Shown: positions 33,405 to 46,224, numbered from the stretch's first letter. The stretch is DNA of 64,000 nt from Meghimatium bilineatum (GCA_034231615.1 CM067309.1:37847750-37911749), one strand, 5' to 3'. Program-made: numbers and translations. Notes: generated by a model not told the origin, from the sequence alone.

Positions 33405-33590
33405 ATTGCTCCATAAAAATCAGCACAAATATTCGTGCGATTTTCGCAAGGTACGTAGTTACTTTGTATCACCGTTATGCGCCTTATAGACACAGCATAG
33501 CCGAGTTCGGCATGCCTTTACATTATGGGTGGTCTACCCTAGCCTGTAACTGCATTCCTATCTGTTGTCAGGCGGCGAAAGTGTACTGAC
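33405..33590 (+). repeat. Interspersed repeat, unclassified
   Basis: Shares CACCGTTATGCGCCTTATAG and flanks with 955-1135. Confidence 0.5.
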
Positions 33591-33730
33591 TTTACGCCGA
33601 GACAGTTTGTCCTTCACATCTATCTTGCACAAGGTGTTCTGCAGTTAGTGAACTTGTCTCGTGTAATTATACCTATTGTGCCCGTGCCCATCGGGTACTG
33701 AACCTTTTCACCTAGTAACCATTGTGGAGA

Positions 33731-34182
33731 AAGAGAGTTCTGCAGTGCTATATAACCCCTATACTAACATATGGGTGCGAGTCTTGGACAATAAACAAAC
33801 TGGAAAGTGGGAGATTGGAGGCAACAGAGATGTGGTTCTACAGAAGAATGCTGAGAATACCATGGACTGCCAGAAAAACTAATGTAGAGGTGTTAAAAGA
33901 GTTAAATGCGAAAAGGACCTTAATCAACAATATAAGAAAAAGGCAATCTTCTTTTTTTGGCCACTTCATGAGACAAGCAGGTTTAGAGAACATAATCACA
34001 ACAGGCAAGATTGAAGGCACCAGAGACAGAGGGCGACAACGTGAGAAAATATTAGACAGTTTGACAACCTGGCACGGCAAAGAAACAACAACGACTTTGA
34101 TACATAATACTGTGGACAGAGAGCTGTGGCGAGCCATGACCGCCTACGCCACCAGGCATGGCACTTGATGATGATGATGATG
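33731..34182 (+). mobile_element. LINE family A copy with 14-bp target duplication
   Basis: Best copy of the family: [96 protein letters not shown] then (GAT)n. AACCATTGTGGAGA at 33717-33730 and 34183-34196 is the target-site duplication. It is 5'-truncated and landed in an older LINE-RH2-type remnant. Confidence 0.92.
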
Positions 34183-34196
34183 AACCATTGTGGAGA

Positions 34197-34335
34197 ACCC
34201 CTGACAAAGATTTCAAAAAGAGCAGTGAACTAACATAGAACAGGAATCATCAGCCGTTATACCCTGAGAGATTTAATGAAGCGGAGATCTGAGCACCTAT
34301 GGAGTTGTCCGATGTACGAAGAGGATAAACATACG
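34197..34335 (+). mobile_element. LINE-RH2 3' fragment
   Basis: Encodes NRNHQPLYPERFNEA-like sequence and MKRRSEHLWSCPMYEED, related to [17 protein letters not shown] at 24125-24180. It continues the sequence interrupted by the family A insertion. Confidence 0.6.
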
Positions 34336-34404
34336 TACTACCTAATACATTTTCTCATCCCCTTGGACTCGTTCGTCCTCTTAGCCAAAGTGTTGTTCTC
34401 CACT

Positions 34405-37400
34405 GAAATGACTGCTGAACAGAAGAAAAACACTGCTGAAATGACTGCTGAACAGAAGAAAAACACTGCTGAAATGACTGCTGAACAGAAGAAAAACACT
34501 GCTGAAATGACTGCTGAACAGAAGAAAAACACTGCTGAAAGGACTGCTGAACAGAAGAAAACCACTGCTGAAATGACCGCTGAACAGAAGAAAAACACTG
34601 CTGAAAGGACTGCTGAACAGAAGAAAAACACTGCTGAAATGACTGCTGAACAGAAGAAAAACACTGCTGAAATGACTGCTGAACAGAAGAAAAACTGCTG
34701 AAATGACCGCTGAACAGAAGAAAAACACTGCTGAAATGACTGCTGAACAGAAGAAAAACACTGCTGAAATGACCGCTGAACAGAAGAAAAACACTGCTGA
34801 AATTACTGCTGAACAGAAGAAAAACACTGCTGAAATGACTGCTGAACAGAAGAAAAACACTGCCGAAGTGACTGCTGAACAGAAGAAAAGCACTGCTGAA
34901 ATGACTGCTGAACAGAAGAAAAACACTGCTGAAATGACCGCTGAACAGAAGAAAAACACTGCTGAAATGACTGCTGAACAGAAGAAAAACACTGCTGAAA
35001 TGACTGCTGAACAGAAGAAAAACACTGCTGAAATGACCGCTGAACAGAAGAAAAACACTGCTGAAATGACTGCTGAACAGAAGAAAAACACTGCTGAAAT
35101 GACTGCTGAACAGAAGAAAAACACTGCTGAAATGACTGCTGAACAGAAGAAAAACACTGCTGAAATGACTGCTGAACAGAAGAAAAACACTGCTGAAATG
35201 ACTGCTGAACAGAAGAAAAACACTGCTGAAATGACCGCTGAACAGAAGAAAGACACTGCTGAAATGACTGCTGAACAGAAGAAAAACACTGCTGAAATGA
35301 CTGCTGAACAGAAGAAAAACACTGCTGAAATGACTGCTGAACAGAAGAAAAACACTGCTGAAATGACTGCTGAACAGAAGAAAGACACTGCTGAAATGAC
35401 TGCTGAACAGAAGAAAAACACTGCTGAAATGACCGCTGAACAGAAGAAAGACACTGCTGAAATGACTGCTGAACAGAAGAAAAACACTGCTGAAATGACT
35501 GCTGAACAGAAGAAAAACACTGCTGAAATGACTGCTGAACAGAAGAAAAACACTGCTGAAATGACTGCTGAACAGAAGAAAAACACTGCTGAAATGACCG
35601 CTGAACAGAAGAAAAACACTGCTGAAATGACTGCTGAACAGAAGAAAAACACTGCTGAAATGACCGCTGAACAGAAGAAAAACACTGCTGAAATGACTGC
35701 TGAACAGAAGAAAAACACTGCTGAAATGACCGCTGAACAGAAGAAAAACACTGCTGAAATTACTGCTGAACAGAAGAAAAACACTGCTGAAATGACTGCT
35801 GAACAGAAGAAAAACACTGCCGAAATGACTGCTGAACAGAAGAAAAACACTGCTGAAATGACTGCTGAACAGAAGAAAAACACTGCTGAAAGGACTGCTG
35901 ACCAGAAGAAAACCACTGCTGAAATGACTGCTGAACAGAAGAAAAACACTGCTGGAATGACTGCTGAACAGAAGAAAAACACTGCTGAAATGACTGCTGA
36001 ACAGAAGAAAAACACTGCTGAAATGACTGCTGAACAGAAGAAAAACACTGCTGAAATGACTGCTGAACAGAAGAAAAACACTGCTGAAAATACTGCTGAA
36101 CAGAAGAAAAACACTGCTGAAATGACAGCTGAACAGAAGAAAAACACTGCTTAAATGACTGCTGAACAGAAGAAAAACACTGCTGAAAGGACTGCTGAAC
36201 AGAAGAAAAACACTGCTGAAATGACTGCTGAACAGAAGAAAAACACTGCTGAAATGACTGCTGAACAGAAGAAAAACACTGCTGAAATGACTGCTGAACA
36301 GAAGAAAAACACTGCTGAAATGACTGCTGAACAGAAGAAAAACACTGCTGAAATGACTGCTGAACAGAAGAAAAACACTGCTGAAATGACTGCTGAACAG
36401 AAGAAAAACACTGCTGAAATGACTGCTGAACAGAAGAAAAACACTGCTGAAAGGACTGCTGAACAGAAGAAAACCACTGCTGAAATGACCGCTGAACAGA
36501 AGAAAAACACTGCTGAAAGGACTGCTGAACAGAAGAAAACCACGCTGAAATGGCCGCTGAACAGAAGAAAAACACTGCTGAAAGGACTGCTGAACAGAAG
36601 AAAACCACTGCTGAAATGACCGCTGAACAGAAGAAAAACACTGCTGAAAGGACTGCTGAACAGAAGAAAAACACTGCTGAAATGACTGCTGAACAGAAGA
36701 AAACCACTGCTGAAATGACCGCTGAACAGAAGAAAAACACTGCTGAAATGACTGCTGAACAGAAGAAAAACACTGCTGAAATGACCGCTGAACAGAAGAA
36801 AAACACTGCTGAAATGACTGCTGAACAGAAGAAAAACACTGCTGAAATGACCGCTGAACAGAAGAAAAACACTGCTGAAATTACTGCTGAACAGAAGAAA
36901 AACACTGCTGAAAGGACTGCTGAACAGAAGAAAAACACTGCTGAAATGACTGCTGAACAGAAGAAAAACACTGCTGAAATGACCGCTGAACAGAAGAAAA
37001 ACACTGCTGAAATTACTGCTGAACAGAAGAAAAACACTGCTGAAATGACTGCTGAACAGAAGAAAAACACTGCCGAAATGACTGCTGAACAGAAGAAAAA
37101 CACTGCTGAAATGACTGCTGAACAGAAGAAAAACACTGCTGAAAGGACTGCTGAACAGAAGAAAAACACTGCTGAAATTACTGCTGAACAGAAGAAAAAC
37201 ACTGCTGAAAGGACTGCTGAACAGAAGAAAAACACTGCTGAAATGACTGCTGAACAGAAGAAAAACACTGCTGAAAGGACTGCTGAACAGAAGAAAAACA
37301 CTGCTGAAATGACTGCTGAACAGAAGAAAAACACTGCTGAAATTACTGCTGAACAGAAGAAAAACACTGCTGAAAGGACTGCTGAACAGAAGAAAAACAC

Positions 37401-40168
37401 TGCTGAAATGACTGCTGAACAGAAGAAAAACACTGCTGAAATGACCGCTGAACAGAAGAAAAACACTGCTGAAATGACTGCTGAACAGAAGAAAAACACT
37501 GCTGAAAGGACTGCTGAACAGAAGAAAAACACTGCTGAAATGACTGCTGAACAGAAGAAAAACACTGCTGAAATGACCGCTGAACAGAAGAAAAACACTG
37601 CTGAAATTACTGCTGAACAGAAGAAAAACACTGCTGAAATGACTGCTGAACAGAAGAAAAACACTGCCGAAATGACTGCTGAACAGAAGAAAAACACTGC
37701 TGAAATGACTGCTGAACAGAAGAAAAACACTGCTGAAATGACCGCTGAACAGATGAAAAACACTGCTGAAATGACTGCTGAACAGAAGAAAAACACTGCT
37801 GAAATGACTGCTGAACAGAAGAAAAACACTGCTGAAATGACCGCTGAACAGAAGAAAAACACTGCTGAAATTACTGCTGAACAGAAGAAAAACACTGCTG
37901 AAATGACTGCTGAACAGAAGAAAAACACTGCCGAAATGACTGCTGAACAGAAGAAAAACACTGCTGAAATGACTGCTGAACAGAAGAAAAACACTGCTGA
38001 AAGGACTGCTGAACAGAAGAAAAACACTGCTGAAATTACTGCTGAACAGAAGAAAAACACTGCTGAAAGGACTGCTGAACAGAAGAAAAACACTGCTGAA
38101 ATGACTGCTGAACAGAAGAAAAACACTGCTGAAAGGACTGCTGAACAGAAGAAAAACACTGCTGAAATGACTGCTGAACAGAAGAAAAACACTGCTGAAA
38201 TTACTGCTGAACAGAAGAAAAACACTGCTGAAAGGACTGCTGAACAGAAGAAAAACACTGCTGAAATGACTGCTGAACAGAAGAAAAACACTGCTGAAAT
38301 GACCGCTGAACAGAAGAAAAACACTGCTGAAATTACTGCTGAACAGAAGAAAAACACTGCTGAAATGACTGCTGAACAGAAGAAAAACACTGCCGAAATG
38401 ACTGCTGAACAGAAGAAAAACACTGCTGAAATGACTGCTGAACAGAAGAAAAACACTGCTGAAATGACCGCTGAACAGATGAAAAACACTGCTGAAATGA
38501 CTGCTGAACAGAAGAAAAACACTGCTGAAATGACTGCTGAACAGAAGAAAAACACTGCTGAAATGACCGCTGAACAGAAGAAAAACACTGCTGAAATGAC
38601 TGCTGAACAGAAGTAAACACTGCTGAAATGACCGCTGAACAGAAGAAAAACACTGCTGAAATGACTGCTGAACAGAAGAAAGACACTGCTGAAATGACTG
38701 CTGAACAGAAGAAAAACACTGCTGAAATGACTGCTGAACAGAAGAAAGACACTGCTGAAATGACTGCTGAACAGAAGAAAAACACTGCTGAAATGACCGC
38801 TGAACAGAAGAAAGACACTGCTGAAATGACTGCTGAACAGAAGAAAAACACTGCTGAAATGACTGCTGAACAGAAGAAAAACACTGCTGAAATGACTGCT
38901 GAACAGAAGAAAGACACTGCTGAAATGACTGCTGAACAGAAGAAAAACACTGCCGAAATGACTGCTGAACAGAAGAAAAACACTGCTGAAATGACCGCTG
39001 AACAGAAGAAAAACACTGCTGAAATGACTGCTGAACAGAAGAAAAACACTGCTGAAATGACCGCTGAACAGAAGAAAAACACTGCTGAAATGACTGCTGA
39101 ACAGAAGAAAAACACTGCTGAAATGACCGCTGAACAGAAGAAAAACACTGCTGAAATGACTGCTGAACAGAAGAAAGACACTGCTGAAATGACTGCTGAA
39201 CAGAAGAAAAACACTGCTGAAATGACTGCTGAACAGAAGAAAAACACTGCTGAAATGACTGCTGACCAGAAGAAAAACACTGCTGAAAATACTGCTGAAC
39301 AGAAGAAAAACACTGCTGAAATGACTGCTGAACAGAAGAAAAACACTGCTGAAATGACTGCTGAACAGAAGAAAAACACTGCTGAAATGACCGCTGAACA
39401 GAAGAAAAACACTGCTGAAATGACTGCTGAACAGAAGAAAAACACTGCTGAAAATACTGCTGAACAGAAGAAAAACACTGCTGAAATGACAGCTGAACAG
39501 AAGAAAAACACTGCTGAAATGACTGCTGAACAGAAGAAAAACACTGCCGAAATGACTGCTGAACAGAAGAAAAACACTGCTGAAATGACTGCTGAACAGA
39601 AGAAAAACACTGCTGAAATGACTGCTGAACAGAAGAAAAACACTGCTGAAAGGACTGCTGAACAGAAGAAAAACACTGCTGGAATGACTGCTGAACAGAA
39701 GAAAACCACTGCTGAAATGACTGCTGAACAGAAGAAAAACACTGCTGAAATGACTGCTGAACAGAAGAAAAACACTGCTGAAATGACTGCTGACCAGAAG
39801 AAAACCACTGCTGAAATGACTGCTGAACAGAAGAAAAACACTGCTGAAATGACTGCTGAACAGAAGAAAAACACTGCTGAAATAACTGCTGAACAGAAGA
39901 AAAACACTGCTGAAATGACCGCTGAACAGAAGAAAAACACTGCTGAAATGACAGCTGAACAGAAGAAAAACACTGCTGAAATGACTGCTGACCAGAAGAA
40001 AAACACTGCTGAAATGACTGCTGAACAGAAGAAAAACACTGCTGAAATGACCGCTGAACAGAAGAAAAACACTGCTGAAATGACTGCTGAACAGAAGAAA
40101 AACACTGCTGAAATGACTGCTGAACAGAAGAAAAACACTGCTGAAATGACTGCTGAACAGAAAAAGAA
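34405..40168 (+). repeat. Giant 33-bp minisatellite, about 174 units
   Basis: Unit ACTGCTGAAATGACTGCTGA plus ACAGAAGAAAAAC (33 bp), reading MTAEQKKNTAE in one frame. Because 33 is divisible by 3, long frames stay open on both strands. They break only at rare indels or stops (about 34697, 36152, 36542 and 38613). Variants (GAAAGGACT, GAAATTACT, GACCGC, GCCGAA, GAAAGAC, CAGATG) are arranged in blocks that recur at 858 bp (26 units) and 726 bp (22 units) between 37.0 and 38.6 kb. No promoter, splice context or homology supports a gene. Confidence 0.95.
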
Positions 40169-40239
40169 GAATGCTGACATTTCTTTCACCATCCAGCATG
40201 TATTCGATATCAGTTATCATATTCCCTTAAAAGATTTCA

Positions 40240-40425
40240 GTGCTGTGTTCTCCTTCTTCTTCAGCAATTATTCTCAAACTCCCGCTGGATCTCCCTTGTA
40301 GCAGGATCATGATCCTACTAGATTTCAAGCAGGATGTAGTCCAGAGAATGGAATCCGTTGTGGCACCGTTTTATTTTCTCCAATGGCTCGATGCATCCGT
40401 CTTCGACGGGAGTGTTCTGCCTAAA
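40240..40425 (-). mobile_element. SINE-1 copy
   Basis: Starts CTTCTTCTTCAGCAATTATT, CTCAAACTCCCGCTGGATCT, AGCAGGATGTAGTCCAGAGA, TCCGTCTTCGACGG. The inner GATCATGATCC is a palindrome. Confidence 0.88.
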
Positions 40426-40524
40426 ACTTCACACGTGATATACATTAATTTCTTTCACCTCTAAATCTTGAGGCTGACGGGAGTTGAAAGCAGCACTGTT
40501 CTAGCGGACGTTCTAACATACTAG

Positions 40525-40640
40525 TACGGATGTGCTATGTTTGATATGTGCTATGTTTGGTATGTGCTATGTTTGGTATGTGCTATGTTTGGTATGTGCT
40601 ATGTTTGGTATGTGCTATGTTTGATATGTGCTATGAGCAA
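40525..40640. repeat. 16-bp minisatellite
   Basis: About seven units of TGTGCTATGTTTGGTA. Confidence 0.92.
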
Positions 40641-40644
40641 ACAC

Positions 40645-41205
40645 TAACAGTGAATGAGACTGCATGACAGAAATAAGGAAGAGAATGGCAATGGCATATT
40701 GTAAAATAACACGGTTGAAAAATATATGGAAAAACAATAAAATAGAAACGAAATTACTAATGTTGCAAACTTTTATTTTTCCGGTTGCAACATACGGCTG
40801 TGAGACATTGACTCTAAGTAAAACTGTGGCGAAGAAGATCAACTCCTTCGAGCTGAAATGCTACAGAAGGATACGTAGAATATCATGGAGGGATATAAAG
40901 AGAAACTCAGATATTATAAACACATTGAAGATTCCAGAGTGTTGATTACTAAACACAATAGCAAAAAGAAAACTACACCATTTTGGTCATATAAAGAGAC
41001 ACAACTGTTTACATAGACAAATAATGGACGGCAGAGTACTTTGGCAGAGGAGAAAGGGCAGCAAAGAAGACGATGGACTGACGACATTAAAGATAACATG
41101 AATACATCGCTAGAAAATGCAAGTCACATCGCCCAAGACAGAGAGAGGTTCAGAGAGTTCATTGGGAAGACAACGTTCTGGAAGGAATACGTCACATGAT
41201 AATAT
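40645..41205 (+). mobile_element. LINE family G copy (RT thumb to end)
   Basis: Encodes EIRKRMAMAYCKITRLKNIW, QTFIFPVATYGCETLTLS, INSFELKCYRRIRRISW, then in shifted frames HFGHIKRHNC and [18 protein letters not shown]. Inactive. Confidence 0.85.
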
Positions 41206-41299
41206 TTTAAGATTTAACAATTACAACACTAAATTTCACTGATAAAATAAATTAAAATTTTATAGCGATAAAATTATTGAAAATTTAAGTTAAATTTCG

Positions 41300-41890
41300 T
41301 AGTGATAATATAAGAGAAAATTTGAGAATGATAAAATAGGTTAAAATTTCATAGTGAGAAAATAAGTAAAAATTTCATAGTGAGAAAATAAGTAAAATAG
41401 GTTAAAATTTCATAGTGAGAAAATAAGTAAAATAGGTTAAAATTTCATAGTGAGAAAATAAGTAAAATAGGTTAAAATTTCATAGTGAGAAAATAAGTAA
41501 AATAGGTTAAAATTTCATAGTGAGAAAATAAGTAAAATAGGTTAAAATTTCATAGTGAGAAAATAAGTAAAAATAGGTTAAAATTTCATAGTGAGAAAAT
41601 AAGTAAAATAGGTTAAAATTTCATAGTGAGAAAATAAGTAAAATAGGTTAAAATTTCATAGTGAGAAAATAAGTAAAAATCTCATAGGGATGAAATAAGT
41701 TGAAATTTCATAGTGATAAAATAAGTTAAAGGTGCATAATGATAAAATAAGTGAAAATTTCATATGATAAAATAAGTTAAAATTTCATAGTTAAAAATAT
41801 GGGAAAATTTTAGAGTGATAAAATAGGTTAATGTTTCATACTGACAAAATAAATTAAAAATGTATAGTGATAAAATAAGTGAAAATTAGG
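41300..41890 (+). repeat. 35-bp minisatellite
   Basis: About eight clean units of AAAATTTCATAGTGAGAAAA plus TAAGTAAAATAGGTT, with degenerate units on both sides. Confidence 0.92.
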
Positions 41891-41894
41891 GTTA

Positions 41895-42395
41895 TACAAG
41901 TTACACATTTTGTACTTTATCTTCACAATCTTTATACAAATTTATTTTTTCTCTTTTTATTTTTCTTCATTGTGTTTACAATTCTTATGCCGAGTCTCTC
42001 ACGAGTTGTACAGTCCGAAGCACGAACCGACTCGTTAAAATATAATGTTGTTTGACCTTGCCTGTGATTTTAATTGGCTGCTAACGCAACGTATACACAA
42101 AGTGAGCAATGAAAACCATTTTTAAATAGTCAAATAACGTCACGTTTGAGTGAAACTGATGAGTCTACAGAACTGTATAGACAGAAAGGGAATCACGTGT
42201 ACTATCCGGTTTGTTGTTGACTACATATTCGTGACCAAACAACAAAGCTAGGTTATCACCCCATATTCAGGATGTAAATGTAATGTCCACCGAATGTATC
42301 AGAAATGAAATTTTTTATGTAGTTTCAGCATATTTCAAAAGGTGGTGCAACCAGCCAAAATCTCAATGTTTTGGCCTCACACAATTTTGACAATA
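41895..42395. other. Intergenic, nothing seen
   Basis: No coding or repeat signal recognised. Confidence 0.4.
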
Positions 42396-42404
42396 TATAT
42401 TTTT

Positions 42405-42500
42405 ATTGGTTGTCATGTGACGTATTCCTTCCAGAACGTTGTCTTCCCAATGAACTCTCTGAACCTCTCTCTGTCTTGGGCGAATTCCAATTTTTATTGG
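42405..42500 (-). mobile_element. LINE family G 3' tail
   Basis: The minus strand reads NWNSPKTERGSES-like sequence then FWKEYVT, the family G terminus. Confidence 0.6.
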
Positions 42501-42539
42501 TATATCCTGCATTTATTTCCTTTTATTATCTTATGTCAA

Positions 42540-42800
42540 AAATATTTTTGCTTTCCCGTTTCCTCTTTTCGTTTTCCTTCCATCTTCTTAATATCTTAGA
42601 CCTTTCTTTTCTTCTCAGTATTTTTTATCTGTCTCATTTGTAATTTAAAAAATAATTTTCTTGCTTCTGATTTTTCTTCTTTTCTGTCTTCTTTTTCCTT
42701 CTTTGTTTCGTTTCTTCCTTCTACTTCATCATCTTTGTTTCGTTTCTTTCTTCTACTTCATCTTCTTTGTTTCGTTTCTTCCTGCTACTTCATCATCTTT
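42540..42800 (+). repeat. Pyrimidine-rich tract with 38-bp repeat
   Basis: TTTGTTTCGTTTCTTCCTTC, TACTTCATCATC recurs three times from 42700. Confidence 0.75.
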
Positions 42801-42804
42801 GTTA

Positions 42805-43085
42805 ATCCTTAAATTTCTGCAGATTAGCATAATTTAGGTCGGAGAACAGAATGCGCTGAATCATGATTGATATGTGTGCAGTGGAATCGGATAGTATCGG
42901 TCTTACAAGTGCGGCTTCACAATTCATGACTTCTGGATCACTTAGACTCTTTATGTGAGGGGACAGAGAACACCAACGACAAAACTTCCGTAGTCGCGAC
43001 TTATGACATACATGGCAGGTTACGGTGTTGCTACTCTTTGCTCCCGTTTCGGACCCATGTAACACATGGGGGAATTTTCTTTATT
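42805..43085 (-). mobile_element. SINE-2 copy, diverged
   Basis: CTGCAGATTAGCATAATTTA, CGGAGAACAGAATGCG, and a far end TGCTACTCTTTGCTCCCGTT like other SINE-2 heads. Confidence 0.7.
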
Positions 43086-43099
43086 AAATAACGGTTCCG

Positions 43100-43255
43100 T
43101 TCAAGACGGATGTGTCGGCCATTGGCGCAAATAAAACGGCGACACAACGCATTTCTTTCTCTGGACTACATCCTGCTTGAAATCTAGTAGGACGCTTGTC
43201 CTGCTACAAAAGAGATCTAGCGGGAGTTTGAGAATCAACGCTGAAGAAGAAAATA
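43100..43255 (+). mobile_element. SINE-1 copy
   Basis: CAAGACGGATGTGTCGGCCA, GCGCAAATAAAACGGCGACA, TGGACTACATCCTGCTTGAA, GCGGGAGTTTGAGAATCAAC. Confidence 0.88.
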
Positions 43256-43264
43256 ATACTATAT

Positions 43265-43545
43265 GTGCATGTTCGTGTGTTGCTGGAGCTAGAAATAGGA
43301 GTAAAGAATAGCAAGGCTGTTCATTACCTTCCACGCATGTCGTAAGAGACAATTAAGGAGGTTATGCGAAGGTGACTGTTCCATCACATTTATGGTAAAA
43401 GACCGAGAAGCCATGCCAAAATCGGATGTGTCAGGCCGAAAGGCACAGATATCATAGTGAAGCTGTAAACAACGACATAACTCACTAATTTCTCTAGATT
43501 AAACTGCAGGAGTTTGACAATGAACGCAGAAGAAGAAGAACGCAT
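43265..43545 (+). mobile_element. SINE-2 copy
   Basis: GTAAAGAATAGCAAGGCTGT, CCACGCATGTCGTAAGAGAC, TCGGATGTGTCAGGCCGAAA, TGCAGGAGTTTGACAATGAA, tail GAAGAAGAAGAA. Confidence 0.82.
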
Positions 43546-43604
43546 AACTACATATATATAACTACATATATAGATAAATATGGTCTATTTATCTATATAA
43601 ATAA

Positions 43605-44445
43605 ATGGATAAACTCTGAAACTCTATGTTTGTGTCGACCGGTATAGAAATCGCAACAACGTGACCGATTATGATGAAGTTTGACATGTCGACTCATTGA
43701 GTAATAATCTCGACCGTAAGTTGGTAGATATGAGAAATCTTGAAAGCTGATTATTAATGTCCAAAATCAATATTGATCGAGTATCGATGCAATAATCTCT
43801 TACTATCAGCATACTCTCTTGACCTTAACCTTCATACGTTACTATCTATCTCAATTGGATATTCCTTGATGCATTACCAGATTTTTATATAAACTAATTT
43901 ATGCACACAAATATATCGTCGTAGTGCTGTAGTGGAAAAAACACCCAATTGTTTTGACGTGACTGATTGTTTTTCTCAACGTTCTATCTCAGAGACAATG
44001 GTTTTTTTGCCGATATGTATAAAAAAGTTGAATAAATGATATTTTTGTTTATTCATAAAAAGGTAAAACAGTCACCGCAACATTATATGTTTAAATATTC
44101 GCGTCTGTTGTTTAAAAAGCAATAAAAACAAACAAACAAACAAACCTATCCATCAAATCACGTAGGCCAACATATGCTTGTATATGTACATATTTGTCAC
44201 TGTATGTAAGGGCCTAACAGATTTTTGTTGGTTACACTTAGACCATTTATAAAAGGCCGAATTATTATACAGAATTATTAGCAAAGTAAATACTACACTG
44301 ATTATTACTTGTTACTCTTCAGGATTGGGCTATGTGTTGTTTGGTCTTTGGAAAATGTTTCTTATAGTGCTCTTTAAAAAAAAAAAATTATCACCCGGGC
44401 TACGCCGGGTATTCCTTCTATTAATCTATATGATTGTGCCTTTGG
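43605..44445. mobile_element. Candidate non-autonomous interspersed element
   Basis: Starts near AACTCTATGTTTGTGTCGAC with GCAACAACGTGACCGATTAT and ends near ATCACCCGGGCTACGCCGGG TATTCC. The GC-rich hairpin CCCGGGCTACGCCGGG in AT-rich DNA looks like an element terminus. No protein was recognised. Confidence 0.4.
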
Positions 44446-45600
44446 GTTATCATGTTTTAGATGTTGAAATATTTATTTAAAAAATAATGACTTGAACATC
44501 TGCATCCACTAAAACTATATAAATTATTTATTGAACTATCATCAATTTGCATGCCGCTAAATAATCAAATATATTACATAATATAATAATTAATGAAGTA
44601 TGTATTTAAAGTGATTTCGCGCTAATAATTATATTCAATAAAACGGTAATTTAAATAGTATTATTGCATTGTTAATATACATTTTAAACCGAATATCTAA
44701 CTATTATACATTTTTAAATTTGTATATATTAGATTGATAGGCCTAATCATAATTAAAATGTACATCGAGTTAGGAACTCTATATGTCCCTAAAACCAAAT
44801 AGTATGGAAGGAACAAACATGATCGCAAATTTAAGATGGCGATGTTCTATTTATAGGAAATCACGACGCTGTTTACGACGCTGAATGACACTAATTGAAC
44901 ACGGTTTATTCAGCAGAAGAGACGTTTTATGGCGAGTTACGTATCATTTCAATCGCAGAAGTTAGTTCAGTTTGATTACAGAGCTTTAAAACATAAAAAA
45001 TAGTAGAGGTCGCAGTGACAGTAATCTAGTCACCCCAACCTCGGTATTTACACTTATTGAAAATTAAGCCTATTGTCGCTACACTATTTTGAATGAGAAA
45101 AGCCTAGCAAAAGTGGATAAATAAGATTTGCATATGACATCAACAAATTATCGGATTTAATCTACTAACCAATAAACCATCCAACTAACCATCCAACCAA
45201 ATGAATGAAATATTAACCAAACAATACATCAATAAATCAATCACGCAATAAATCAATCATTGGAACACTTTGGTGCATAAGCCACGGATAAATATTTTCA
45301 ATTTACCTTATACCTTGAATTATCAGCCGTGCTTCTTGTGTTGCCATCTCTGTTAATTACCTCATGGTCTGTCTTCGCCATATGCTTCTTGTGTTTCTCC
45401 CCTGTTTCCTTTCTCCATGCTGGTTCCATGTCGTTGATCTTTAAGTTATATCTTTGTCCGGTTTTATGAGCATGTGCCCGATTTTTCTCCATTTTCTTTC
45501 TCGTATTAAAGGGAAATGTTCCACAATACCATGACCTCTTCATCTTCATATCTGATTATTTCAATAACTGTCCGGACACTTGGAGTAGACTAATTCCAAC
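44446..45600. other. Intergenic, nothing firm
   Basis: AT-rich to 45290. The minus strand at 45298-45549 has an open stretch rich in Lys/Glu without a recognised domain. Confidence 0.4.
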
Positions 45601-45694
45601 AGAGTGGGTGGGCAGAATACTTGTTATATATGCCAGATCATTGCCTACCAAAGATACTATTCTATCATGAGATGCAGACACACAGTTCTCAATG

Positions 45695-45840
45695 ATAGTC
45701 TGAAGAAGAACTATAAGGACTTGCTAAAGAAGAGCTATAAGGACTTGCTAAAGAAGAACTATAAGGACTTGTTAAAGAAGAGCTATAAGGACTTGTTAAA
45801 GAAGAACTATAAGGACTTGTTAAAGACCTCACTGAAGTCT
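45695..45840 (+). repeat. 24-bp minisatellite
   Basis: Six units of AAGAAGAACTATAAGGACTT plus GCTA, reading KKNYKDLL; short and without gene context. Confidence 0.92.
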
Positions 45841-46224
45841 TTAAAATAAACCACGATATGGGAAGCTGTTTCACGAAACAGACCTAGACTGCGCTCAATA
45901 GTCAAAAAAATTTCAACATCGTGTAGGAACACAAGTAGAAATACTGCATCTCAATAGCCATAGTTACTAGAAATACCGCAGTATAATCGAAAAGAGTTAC
46001 TATACTAGAAATACCGCAGTATTTCTAGTAAAAAGTTACTGGAAAAACAAGAGCAGGTCAAACGTCATCTATAATGATGATAGCATGCTCAGCTTGTCAA
46101 ATACTTTTGAAGTGGCTTTCGTTATGTTTTACATGCCGGAGTGTTAGCCCATTTTTTATTATTGCGTCGGGTCAAGAAGGCTGTTTTTGTGATTTTCATT
46201 GGCTAGTGAAAGTATAAATAATAA

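Noticed and set aside
34381..40301. Open frames of 483-1486 codons on both strands
   Set aside because: They come from a 33-bp period without stop codons, are broken by simple indels, and have no splice, start or homology context.
45604..45849. Small protein with KKNYKDLL repeats
   Set aside because: Only a 24-bp minisatellite carries the pattern; no homology or splice support.
46005..46028. 24-bp palindrome CTAGAAATA-CCGCAG-TATTTCTAG as a regulatory site
   Set aside because: A partial copy stands just upstream, so it is better explained as a small local inverted duplication.
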